Assembly: GCA_014728045.1 (NCBI GenBank)
Contig: WJMH01000002.1
Location: forward strand, 56,001-90,583
Direction: 5' to 3'
Source of the DNA: Candidatus Omnitrophota bacterium
GTDB lineage: Bacteria; Omnitrophota; Gorgyraeia; Tantalellales; Tantalellaceae
DNA: 34,583 bases
The translations under genes were made by a program, and so were the position numbers. The notes below the pieces were generated by a model. That model was not told the DNA's origin and made no database searches. It saw only the letters and a list, made by a program, of their open reading frames with translations. Shown here in pieces: positions 24,582 through 32,355 of the stretch (its first letter is position 1; each line of letters opens with the position of its first letter).

Positions 24582-25247
24582 TTATTTTATATCCCGCTCC
24601 AGCTCCTTCTCGTTTTTTTCCACGAATTCCGGCAGTATCACTATTTCCACCCTGCGGTTCTTCGCGCGCCCCTCAGCTGTCGCATTCGTAGCTATGGGTT
24701 TATGCTCCCCGTAGCCGGTTGCCGAAAGCCTGCCGGGCGAAACGCCCTCTTTAACAAGGTAATGAAGCACATTGGTCGCCCTGGCCGTCGAAAGCTCCCA
24801 GTTCGATTCCCATTTGGAATGTGTTATCGGTACGTTGTCGGTATGCCCTGTAACCCCTATGTTCTTCTCGGGCACCTTTTGCCTGATTATCTTGGCCACC
24901 TTGTCCAGCATGGGTTTTGCGTCGCTCTTTATCTCCGCTTTGCCCGAATCGAAAAGAATATCGTCGCTGAGTATGATCACCAGCCCCCGGTCATCCATCT
25001 TAAGCGAAACCTGTTCGTCCTTTATCTGGCTGGAGAGTTTCCTCTCGAGAAGACGTTTGGTCTCGGCGAACTCTCTACGCTCCTGCTCGCGCTGCTTTTC
25101 CAGGTCAGTTATCTTAGCCTTAAGACTCTTGATCTTTTTCTTGCTGCGCGGGCTCTGCTTGTAGAAATTCACCGCGCACCCGGATGTTAACACGCTTAGA
25201 GCGAACGTCATGACCAATGCCGCCGTGATTATTTTTCTGCTGTTCAT
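24582..25247 (-). CDS. OmpA/MotB-domain lipoprotein
   Basis: A 221-residue envelope protein. Residues 1-23 form a signal peptide ending LTSGC, so Cys24 is a plausible lipidation site. A charged coiled-coil (about 33-80) follows. The C-terminal peptidoglycan-binding OmpA domain spans about 95-212, with FDSGKAEIKSDAKPML, GHTDNVPI, NWELSTARA and KNRRVEIVI. The GHTDNVPI...NWELS wording is closest to the MotB/flagellar-motor branch, but there is no transmembrane stator helix, so a Pal-like anchoring role is more likely. The ATG at 25247 has a perfect AAGGAGGT. It follows purA by 45 bases. Confidence 0.88.
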   Translation of the reverse strand: MNSRKIITAALVMTFALSVLTSGCAVNFYKQSPRSKKKIKSLKAKITDLEKQREQERREFAETKRLLERKLSSQIKDEQVSLKMDDRGLVIILSDDILFDSGKAEIKSDAKPMLDKVAKIIRQKVPEKNIGVTGHTDNVPITHSKWESNWELSTARATNVLHYLVKEGVSPGRLSATGYGEHKPIATNATAEGRAKNRRVEIVILPEFVEKNEKELERDIK

Positions 25248-25292
25248 TCTGACCTCCTTATAGGCGAATAGCTCTATCGACCGTCCCAAATG

Positions 25293-26570
25293 TCATTTAT
25301 ATATAAGTGTCTGTTTCCTGCTTTTACCCACGGAAACCAGCATGATCTCGGTGCCTATAAGCTCTTTTATCCTGTCCAGATACTTCCGCGCGTTGGCGGG
25401 AAGCTCTTCGTAGGAAGTTATCCGGGAAGTATCCTGCTGCCATCCGGGGTGTTCCTCGTATACGGGTTCACATTCATCCAGGAACCTCGGTTCACCCGGT
25501 ATGTTCTTATACGTCTTGCCCTTGTACTTGTAGGACGTGCATATCTTGATAGAACCGAGCTCGTCCAGCACATCAAGTTTGGTGATGACCACCTGATCTA
25601 TGCCGTTGATAAGGACCGAATTCCTCACGAGAACGGCATCGAACCATCCGCATCTTCTGGCACGCCCGGTAGTTGCGCCGAACTCACCGCCTTTTTGCCT
25701 GATGATATCCATGAGATCGGGACCGAACTCGGTGGGAAAAGGCCCTTCCCCCACCCTGGTGGTATATGCTTTCACGACACCGACCACCCTGTCTATGCGC
25801 GAGGGGCCGATACCCCCTCCGGTACAGGCACCGCCGGCAGTCGAATTGGAAGAAGTAACATACGGGAACGTGCCGTAATCAACATCAAGATAAGTCCCCT
25901 GCGCGCCCTCGAATAGTATGGATTCGCCCTTTTTGAGCTCCTCATTGATAAGGGAAATCGTATCGCACACGTAATCCTTCAGATATGAAGCGTATCCGGC
26001 ATATTCATCGAATATCTCATCGACCGAGAGCTCATCGAGACCGTTGTCACGCAGAATGGGGTTTTTCTCCTCCACGTTGCTCTCAAGCCGGCTGCGAAAA
26101 TAATCCCTGTCAAAAAGATCGGCCATGCGTATGCCTATGCGGGATACCTTGTCCGCGTAACATGGTCCGATACCTTTTTTCGTGGTGCCTATCTTGCCCT
26201 GTTTGCGCAGTGATTCGCGCAGTGCGTCCATCTGCTTGTGGTAGGGAAGGATAATATGCGCCTTGTCACTCACCTTCAGTCTTCCTACGCATTGTATGTT
26301 TTTTTCCTTTAAAAGCTCTATTTCCTCGATAAGGGCGTTGGGGTCGACGACCACGCCATGGCCTATAACGCAGATCTTACCCTCACGAAGTATCCCGGAC
26401 GGTATAAGATGCAGAACGTATTTATCCTCTCCTATGACCACCGTGTGCCCCGCATTATTACCGCCCTGGTAACGGACGATGCAATCGGCGTCCTCGGTCA
26501 ATATGTCGATCACCTTGCCTTTACCTTCGTCACCCCACTGGGCTCCGACCAATACTGTTACCTGTCCCAT
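25293..26570 (-). CDS. purA: Adenylosuccinate synthetase
   Basis: Joins IMP and aspartate using GTP in the first step from IMP to AMP. The 425 residues are of normal length. The N-terminal GAQWGDEGKGK holds the GTP-binding loop and catalytic Asp (about 13-19). Further family segments are NNAGHTV, GTTKKGIGPCYADKVSR and EGAQGTYLDVDYGTFPYVTSS (positions about 219-239). The ATG at 26570 follows a good GGAGAAAGGA region. Nothing unusual is seen in the gene; its place between two envelope genes looks incidental. Confidence 0.98.
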   Translation of the reverse strand: MGQVTVLVGAQWGDEGKGKVIDILTEDADCIVRYQGGNNAGHTVVIGEDKYVLHLIPSGILREGKICVIGHGVVVDPNALIEEIELLKEKNIQCVGRLKVSDKAHIILPYHKQMDALRESLRKQGKIGTTKKGIGPCYADKVSRIGIRMADLFDRDYFRSRLESNVEEKNPILRDNGLDELSVDEIFDEYAGYASYLKDYVCDTISLINEELKKGESILFEGAQGTYLDVDYGTFPYVTSSNSTAGGACTGGGIGPSRIDRVVGVVKAYTTRVGEGPFPTEFGPDLMDIIRQKGGEFGATTGRARRCGWFDAVLVRNSVLINGIDQVVITKLDVLDELGSIKICTSYKYKGKTYKNIPGEPRFLDECEPVYEEHPGWQQDTSRITSYEELPANARKYLDRIKELIGTEIMLVSVGKSRKQTLIYK

Positions 26571-26591
26571 ATCATCCTTTCTCCTGCAAAT

Positions 26592-27620
26592 TTACCTTCT
26601 ACCCGGCTGAGTCGGCTGCTGCGGCGGCTGAGGTGGACTCGGCGGCTGCTGCGGCGGCGTATACACCTTGGGCGGAGCAGGTGGAGGCGTAGGCGGCTGC
26701 GGCGGCGGCTGGACAGCCGCAGGCGGCTGCTGCGGTATGCTCCTTCTTATCTGCTCCTGCTGCTGTATCTGCCTCATGAGCCTTTCAGTGTTTATCCTTG
26801 TGGCCTCGTTATTCACCCTTGCGAAAAGCTCGGACAAAGTTTCCTTGTCCAGGTCTTCCAGCCTGGTGGGCACCCCGTCCGGCGTCATGAGAAAGAACTC
26901 TTTCCTGCCTTCCTCATCGGTCCTGGAGCTAAGCGCAGGTATAATGAATTCTATCTCGGAAAAGACCTTGAGCCGACGCTTTATGGATGTTATCATCTGC
27001 TCTTTTGTCAGGAGTATTTCTTCTCGCTCAGGGCGCTCGGGCTCTTCCTCTTCAACGATCTCTTCCTCTTCCATCTCCTCGGCGGGAAGCTCTTCTTCCA
27101 GGGCCTCCTTTCGCCTCTGGAGCTCTTCCCTCCGGATCGCGGCCTTCTCCTGACGAACCCGGCTCAGCAATCTGCTCAGCATGCTCTGGTCCAGGTCTTC
27201 AAGCTTCATAGGTATCGCGTCCGGCTCACCATAATAATAATCTATAGTCCCATCGACGCTCTTTTTCCGGGTCAGGCCCTCTATCTGCTCCATGATCCGG
27301 GGCTCGTCATCAAGGTCACGTTGGATAGAGGTTATGGTCCTCTGCCTGGTAACCGTCAGGCTGGGCTTGATTATCGGTTCCCTGGCTTCTTCCTTTTCCT
27401 CTTCGGGTGGCTTCACCCGTCCGCCGGTAAGGGGTGTCATGGCCTTTTCCGCTTCTTCCTTTTCCTTTGTGAACCTCTCGACCAATCTCTCCCACCAGCG
27501 TACGATAGCACCCTTCTCTTGCTTGTCAGGGACGGTCGCGGCCGGAGAAATACCGGCTGCGCTCAACGCCACCAGAAGCGCGCAAGCAATGAACAGTTCT
27601 TTCCGAAAGGCCCTCTTCAT
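26592..27620 (-). CDS. Secreted protein with duplicated domain and proline-rich tail, unrecognised
   Basis: I do not recognise this 342-residue protein. It begins with a signal peptide (MKRAFRKELF, hydrophobic to about residue 27, AGISPAAT cleavage region). Two copies of a roughly 75-residue unit lie at about 96-170 and 210-284. Both start ITSI[QK]R, contain P[MT][KR]LEDLD[QK] and [LF][LA]RV near their ends, and finish in a helical R/E-rich stretch. An acidic Glu-rich linker (about 171-205) separates them. The last 45 residues are Pro/Gln-rich, ending in QPGRR. I chose the ATG at 27620 because AAAGGTGG lies 7 bases upstream; ATG at 27662 or 27638 would extend it by 14 or 6 residues. The location after secretion is inferred to be periplasm or envelope. 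Confidence 0.8.
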   Translation of the reverse strand: MKRAFRKELFIACALLVALSAAGISPAATVPDKQEKGAIVRWWERLVERFTKEKEEAEKAMTPLTGGRVKPPEEEKEEAREPIIKPSLTVTRQRTITSIQRDLDDEPRIMEQIEGLTRKKSVDGTIDYYYGEPDAIPMKLEDLDQSMLSRLLSRVRQEKAAIRREELQRRKEALEEELPAEEMEEEEIVEEEEPERPEREEILLTKEQMITSIKRRLKVFSEIEFIIPALSSRTDEEGRKEFFLMTPDGVPTRLEDLDKETLSELFARVNNEATRINTERLMRQIQQQEQIRRSIPQQPPAAVQPPPQPPTPPPAPPKVYTPPQQPPSPPQPPQQPTQPGRR

Positions 27621-27662
27621 AATCGCCCACCTTTTCATCTTTGTGCCCGGAACGGATCCCAT

Positions 27663-28910
27663 TTACGGCGTCATGGTGAATATCTGCCTCGCTATATCCG
27701 GGTGTTTGGCTATGAATATCAGTTCGTCCTTAACAAGCGGCTTCTGCGTATGCACATTGGCATAACGAACCAGCTCCAGTATCTTGGTCGCCTCCTTGTC
27801 GTTCTTGAACTTTACCTCAAGGCGGTTATATACGTTGCGGAAGCCCTTGATGCCGCTGTATTCACCGGCTGTTATCTTTCTTCCGGTGTCTATGACCTCG
27901 GGTTCTCCCCGTCCGAGTTCCTCAAAATCATAAAGCTCGTAATTGCGCCTGTTCTTGAGGGCGCCGTCCGCATGTATACCAGACTCATGAGCGAAGGCGT
28001 TAGCACCAACGCCCACCTGGTTTACGGGTATCGGAACGCCGAAAGCGTAAGATGCGTACTTAGCGAGTTTCCATGACATCTTCAGATTGATGTTGGGGTC
28101 TACCTTGTACTTCGGATTTTTAGCGAAACCGCTGGCATATTTAAGAGCAAGTATGCAACTTACCAGGTCGGCGTTACCCGCCCTTTCACCCATACCGTTA
28201 ACCGTGGTATTGATATACGCGTCGACACCGCTGTCTATGGCAGCCTTAGCGCCGGCCACGCTTACCGCTACGACCATTCCGAGGTCATTGTGGCAATGCA
28301 GCTCTATAGGCATCTTGACCGCCCGGGCGAGTTCGCAAACCCTGTCGTATATGCTGAACGGATCATCATAACCGAGAGTATCACAGTATCTCAGCCTGTC
28401 CGCACCGTTCTTCTTGGCGGCAAGCCCGAATTCGACAAGGTAGTCAAGGTCGCTGCGCGAGGCGTCTTCGGCGTTAACGCCCACGGTCTTTATTCCCATT
28501 TTCTTCGCAAGCTTCAGCGCCTTTGTCATTGATTTTATGACTCCGGCACGGTCCATCTTGCCTCCGAACTTTTTCTCGATCATGATATCGGAAGTTGAGA
28601 TGGACATGTTCAGATGCTTGACCCTGGTATTATCGACCGCCGTCTTAACGTCAGCTTCGATAGCCCTTATCCAACCTTCCAGCCTCATCGGATGTATCAC
28701 CTTTTTTTGGGCAAGCTTAAGATTGGCGTTAATATAATTGATCTCATGATTAGTGAATGGGAAACCGAATTCCGACTGGAAAACGCCCATTTTGTTCAGA
28801 TATATGTTCAGCAGCGTCTTCTGCAGTTTGGAAAGGCCAAGACGGGAAGTCTGCACCCCATCCCTGTTGGTGACGTCGATGAACCTTATAATGTTCTTTT
28901 GTTTAACCAT
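27663..28910 (-). CDS. LeuA/homocitrate-synthase family enzyme, possible Re-citrate synthase
   Basis: A 415-residue DRE-TIM acyltransferase that condenses an acetyl-CoA with a 2-oxo acid. The N-terminal catalytic motif reads DVTNRDGVQ (12-20), where LeuA has DTTLRDGEQ: Arg and Asp are kept, Glu is Val. Metal-binding HCHND is at 205-209 and NGMGERAGN at 238-246. The C-terminal LeuA regulatory domain is absent, as in homocitrate and Re-citrate synthases. The substrate could be 2-oxoglutarate, pyruvate, 2-oxoisovalerate or oxaloacetate; the DVTNRDGVQT wording recalls the Re-citrate synthase/homocitrate synthase branch of anaerobes. No leuB, leuCD or nif genes are nearby. The ATG at 28910 has AAGGAGG. 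Confidence 0.8.
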   Translation of the reverse strand: MVKQKNIIRFIDVTNRDGVQTSRLGLSKLQKTLLNIYLNKMGVFQSEFGFPFTNHEINYINANLKLAQKKVIHPMRLEGWIRAIEADVKTAVDNTRVKHLNMSISTSDIMIEKKFGGKMDRAGVIKSMTKALKLAKKMGIKTVGVNAEDASRSDLDYLVEFGLAAKKNGADRLRYCDTLGYDDPFSIYDRVCELARAVKMPIELHCHNDLGMVVAVSVAGAKAAIDSGVDAYINTTVNGMGERAGNADLVSCILALKYASGFAKNPKYKVDPNINLKMSWKLAKYASYAFGVPIPVNQVGVGANAFAHESGIHADGALKNRRNYELYDFEELGRGEPEVIDTGRKITAGEYSGIKGFRNVYNRLEVKFKNDKEATKILELVRYANVHTQKPLVKDELIFIAKHPDIARQIFTMTP

Positions 28911-28940
28911 AAGAGCCTCCTTCTGGGCATAAAGACCCGA

Positions 28941-30545
28941 TCACGTTTCTATATGTACCTGTTTAATGTCGTTTATGTCCTTTGTCTTCTTAAGTTTTGA
29001 AAGTATCTTCTTGGGGACCTCGCTGTCGACGTTCAATAGGCTGATCGCCTCGCCGGTCTTCTTGTCCCTGCCGAAACTCATCTCGGCGATATTTATGTTA
29101 TGCTTGCCGAGCGCGGTTCCGATCTTACCGACTATACCGGGAACATCGTTATTGCTGATGACCAGCATATAACCTTCAGGAATAGCTTCGACGTAGAACT
29201 TGTCCATCTTGATGATGCGCGGTTCCTTGTTCGCGAAAAGCGTGCCCATAATGAAATACTTTTTCTTGCCGGTATCGAATTCAACGCTGATCAGGTTGGC
29301 AAAATCGGTTATTTTCGGGCTCTTCTTCTCTGTCACCTTAATGCCCCGCTCCTTGGCTATCAGCATGGAATTGACGTAGTTCACGTCCTCCTCCAGTATC
29401 GGATTGAATATGCCTTTCATTAATGCGCTGGTTATGATCTCGACGTTGCAGTCGGCGACCTCGCCGACATAATGCACCGTTATGCCCCTTATGGGTTCAT
29501 CGATAAGCTGAGCCTGAATAGAGCCAAGCCTCTCGGCCAGTATCACGTAAGGTCTGACAGCTTCGAGAGCCTCCTCTTCCATGGCAGGCACATTAGCCGC
29601 GTTGCGGTATCCCTTGCCGAGGAGAGCGTCACGCACCGTCCGGGCCATGTCGATGGCCACGTTAAGCTGAGCCTCTGCAGTGCTCGCGCCCAGGTGAGGC
29701 GTCGTGATAACATTATCCATTTCGACCACGGGACTGTCAACGGGCGGCTTGGTCTTCGTTTCGTAAACGTCCAGGGCCGCCGCGGCCACCCTGCCGGACT
29801 TAAGATGCTTGGCCAGAGCTTTCTCGTCTATTATGCCGCCGCGCGCCGCATTTATGATACGTACGCCCTTTTTCATTTTCTTGAAGGCTTTCTCGTCGAT
29901 AAGATGCCTGGTCTCGTCGGTAAGCGGAGTATGTATGGTTATGAAATCGGCCTGACGAAAAAGAACGTCCAGGTCAACAGGCTCTATATTCAACGATTTG
30001 GCCTTTTCCTCAGAGAGAAAAGGATCGAAAGCGACTATCTTCATCCCGAAGCTGAGCGCGCGTTTGGCGAATTCGGTCCCTATGCGTCCCAGTCCTATGA
30101 TACCGAGAACCTTGCCGTAGAGCTCCACTCCCATGAACTTCTTCCTGTCCCACTTGCCGCCCTTGACGGAGTGGCTCGCCTGGGGGATGTTACGGGACAT
30201 CGAGACCATCAAGCTGAAAGCAAGTTCCGCCGTCGATATGGTATTGCCCGCCGGTGCGTTCATGACAACGATGCCTTTTTTCGAGGCGGCTTCTATATCC
30301 ACGTTATCCAGACCTACTCCCGCCCGGCCGATGACCTGCAGCTTGTCCGCCGCATCTATGATCTTTTTGGTGACGGTAGTGCCGCTCCTTATGATCAGGG
30401 CGTCATACCCCTTGATCTTCTTGGCAAGTTCAGTTTCAGAAAGTTTGGATACTTCGTCCACCTGGAAGGACTTGTTCTCCTTGAGCAGGTTCACGCCTTC
30501 TTTGGCTAGAGGGTCGCTTATCAGTATCTTTATTTTCCTGGCCAT
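28941..30545 (-). CDS. serA: D-3-phosphoglycerate dehydrogenase
   Basis: First step of serine synthesis: oxidises 3-phosphoglycerate to 3-phosphohydroxypyruvate. The 534 residues match the long form: substrate and NAD domains (GIIGLGRIGTE at about 149-158, catalytic His284 in TTPHLGAS), an intervening ASB domain, and a C-terminal ACT domain (about 455-534) that usually binds serine for feedback control. The ATG at 30545 is preceded by AAGGAG at 10 bases. It follows the class-V aminotransferase gene by 26 bases, which together supply two consecutive steps. Confidence 0.97.
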   Translation of the reverse strand: MARKIKILISDPLAKEGVNLLKENKSFQVDEVSKLSETELAKKIKGYDALIIRSGTTVTKKIIDAADKLQVIGRAGVGLDNVDIEAASKKGIVVMNAPAGNTISTAELAFSLMVSMSRNIPQASHSVKGGKWDRKKFMGVELYGKVLGIIGLGRIGTEFAKRALSFGMKIVAFDPFLSEEKAKSLNIEPVDLDVLFRQADFITIHTPLTDETRHLIDEKAFKKMKKGVRIINAARGGIIDEKALAKHLKSGRVAAAALDVYETKTKPPVDSPVVEMDNVITTPHLGASTAEAQLNVAIDMARTVRDALLGKGYRNAANVPAMEEEALEAVRPYVILAERLGSIQAQLIDEPIRGITVHYVGEVADCNVEIITSALMKGIFNPILEEDVNYVNSMLIAKERGIKVTEKKSPKITDFANLISVEFDTGKKKYFIMGTLFANKEPRIIKMDKFYVEAIPEGYMLVISNNDVPGIVGKIGTALGKHNINIAEMSFGRDKKTGEAISLLNVDSEVPKKILSKLKKTKDINDIKQVHIET

Positions 30546-30571
30546 ACCGCATCATCTCCTTCGACATCTGA

Positions 30572-31708
30572 TCACTTCAACAATTCCTGAGCCTTACCCA
30601 CACCCTTGCCCAGTTCTATATCATAACCCAGCTGGCTAAGCACCATTTCAACTCCGGCAAGAGCACTTATTGTATCATATTCGTCCATATATCCGAGATG
30701 GGCAATGCGGAATATTTTCCCTTTGAGCTCAGCCTGCCCGCCGGCTATGGTAACTCCCTGTTCATCGCGCATTTTCTTCACCAGAGCGGCACCGTCGACA
30801 CCCTCCGGTACTTTTACGGCGGTGACCGCGTTGGATGGTCTGGCCGCGAAGGGTTCCAGACCCATGGCCTTGACGGCTTCCCTTGTAGCGTTCGCAAGGC
30901 GGCCGTGCCGCTTGAGGACCGCATCAAGCCCCTCTTCCAGCATGATGTTCAGAACTTCATCAAGCCCCATTATCAGCGATACCGCGGGCGTCCAGGGAGT
31001 GTCATCCTTGGCATGGGACTTCAATGCCGCCTTCAGGCTGAAGTAATATTTAGGAAGGTCCGAGCTTTCCACGAGCTTCTGGGCCTTGGGACTTATACTC
31101 AACAACCCCAGTCCCGGCGGGAGCATGAGCCCCTTCTGGGAACCGCTCACTACCACGTCAACGCCCCATTCATCCGGTTTTATCTCATCGGCCGAAAGAC
31201 CGCTGACCGCGTCCACCACGAACACCGCGTCCGTTGAGGAGACGACCCCTGCCAGGGCCTTTATATCGTTGACCACGCCGGTCGAAGTTTCACAGAGCGT
31301 GCCGAAAACCGCTTTTACACCCGGGTTATCCCCCAGGAGCTTTTCCACTTCTGCCGGATCCGCCGCCTCGCCCCAAGTCACATCATAGGGTACTACCTCT
31401 ACCCCGTATGCCTCGCATATCTCGGCGAACCTTTGTCCGAACTTACCGCCTTTTATCACGATCGCCTTATCGCCCTTGGAAAGCAGGTTCACTACCGCCG
31501 CCTCCATGGCCCCGGAACCGCTGGAAGCGAAAATAAGGACCGGGTTCTCGGTGTTGAACACTTTCTTGAGCTTGACGTTTACTTCTTTCAGAACAGATTT
31601 GAACTGAGGGGTCCTGTGATGGATAATCGTATCGGCCATCCTTAAAAGAACCTTCTCCGGCACCGGCGTCGGCCCGGGTGACATCAATCTGTACTTTCTC
31701 ATCTCCAT
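30572..31708 (-). CDS. Class V aminotransferase (alanine-glyoxylate/serine-pyruvate type)
   Basis: A 378-residue PLP enzyme of the 'soluble hydrogenase 42 kDa subunit' / serine-pyruvate aminotransferase group. It begins MEMRKYRLMSPGPTPVP and carries FASSGSGAMEAAV and the PLP-lysine motif SGSQKGLMLPPGLG. Its position immediately upstream of serA suggests it makes phosphoserine from 3-phosphohydroxypyruvate in place of SerC, as proposed for some archaea and other lineages; alternatively it handles glyoxylate/serine exchange. The ATG at 31708 is preferred because AAGGAGGAGTG directly precedes it; the ATG at 31744 has no such site. Confidence 0.88.
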   Translation of the reverse strand: MEMRKYRLMSPGPTPVPEKVLLRMADTIIHHRTPQFKSVLKEVNVKLKKVFNTENPVLIFASSGSGAMEAAVVNLLSKGDKAIVIKGGKFGQRFAEICEAYGVEVVPYDVTWGEAADPAEVEKLLGDNPGVKAVFGTLCETSTGVVNDIKALAGVVSSTDAVFVVDAVSGLSADEIKPDEWGVDVVVSGSQKGLMLPPGLGLLSISPKAQKLVESSDLPKYYFSLKAALKSHAKDDTPWTPAVSLIMGLDEVLNIMLEEGLDAVLKRHGRLANATREAVKAMGLEPFAARPSNAVTAVKVPEGVDGAALVKKMRDEQGVTIAGGQAELKGKIFRIAHLGYMDEYDTISALAGVEMVLSQLGYDIELGKGVGKAQELLK

Positions 31709-31745
31709 CACTCCTCCTTCTATGATTCGTTCAGCATTTTGCATA

Positions 31746-32333
31746 TTACTTCTCTATGTCAGAGATGACCTGGTCAACAACACCGTAATCGCGGGCCTCT
31801 TCAGCGCTCATGAAGTAATCCCTGTCGGTGTCTTTCTTGATGCGGTCATGCGACTGGCCGGTGTGCCCGACAAGTATCTGTTCGATCCTTTCCTTGAGCC
31901 TCAGTATCTCACGCGCCTGGATATGTATATCCGCCGCGGCACCCTGAGCTCCGCCCCAGGGCTGGTGGAGCATGATCCGGGAATGCGGAAGGGCGTACCT
32001 TTTGCCCTTGGCACCGGCAGCGAGCAGGACCGCGCCCATGCTGGCAGCCTGTCCCACGCAGTATGTATTGACGTCGGGTTTAACGAACTGCATGGTATCA
32101 TAGATGGCCAGACCGCTGGTCACGTGCCCTCCGGGAGAATTTATGTAAACGTTTATATCCTTGTCCGGGTCCTCCATCTGCAGAAAGAGCAGTTCTGCTA
32201 TCACCACGTTCGCCACGTTGTCATCTATAGGCGTGCCTATGAAGATTATCCTGTCCCGTAAAAGGCGCGAATAAATGTCATACGCCCTCTCCAGCCTGCC
32301 TTCCTTCTCAATCACCATGGGTATCACGCTCAT
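31746..32333 (-). CDS. clpP: ATP-dependent Clp protease proteolytic subunit
   Basis: Serine protease barrel that degrades proteins fed by Clp ATPases. About 195 residues from the ATG at 32333, with GGAGGG upstream; the catalytic triad is Ser98 (AASMGA), His123 (MLHQPWGG) and Asp172 (DRDYFMS). The start [21 protein letters not shown] is the classic form with no propeptide to speak of. The usual neighbour clpX is missing: an aminotransferase gene follows instead. tig precedes it, as in many bacteria. Confidence 0.97.
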   Translation of the reverse strand: MSVIPMVIEKEGRLERAYDIYSRLLRDRIIFIGTPIDDNVANVVIAELLFLQMEDPDKDINVYINSPGGHVTSGLAIYDTMQFVKPDVNTYCVGQAASMGAVLLAAGAKGKRYALPHSRIMLHQPWGGAQGAAADIHIQAREILRLKERIEQILVGHTGQSHDRIKKDTDRDYFMSAEEARDYGVVDQVISDIEK

Positions 32334-32355
32334 AATTCCCTCCGTATCTAATGAT

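Noticed and set aside
26630-26760. Repeated GGCGGCTG-like units resembling a tandem repeat or CRISPR-like array
   Set aside because: They encode the Pro/Gln-rich C-terminus of the secreted repeat protein in frame, with irregular unit length and no spacers.
26358-28076. A 572-codon open frame on the plus strand
   Set aside because: It lies antisense to purA, the repeat protein and the LeuA-like gene, each with clear family features, ribosome sites and coding signal. The translation is rich in Arg and Leu with low-complexity runs and no recognisable domain.
29715-29745. TTGACA with a TAATGT downstream on the minus strand
   Set aside because: It lies in the middle of the serA coding region with an 18-19 base spacer and a poor -10; expected by chance in a window of this size.
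29472-30509. A 345-codon plus-strand open frame
   Set aside because: Antisense to serA, whose domains and motifs are complete; composition rich in His, Arg and Tyr without a recognisable fold.
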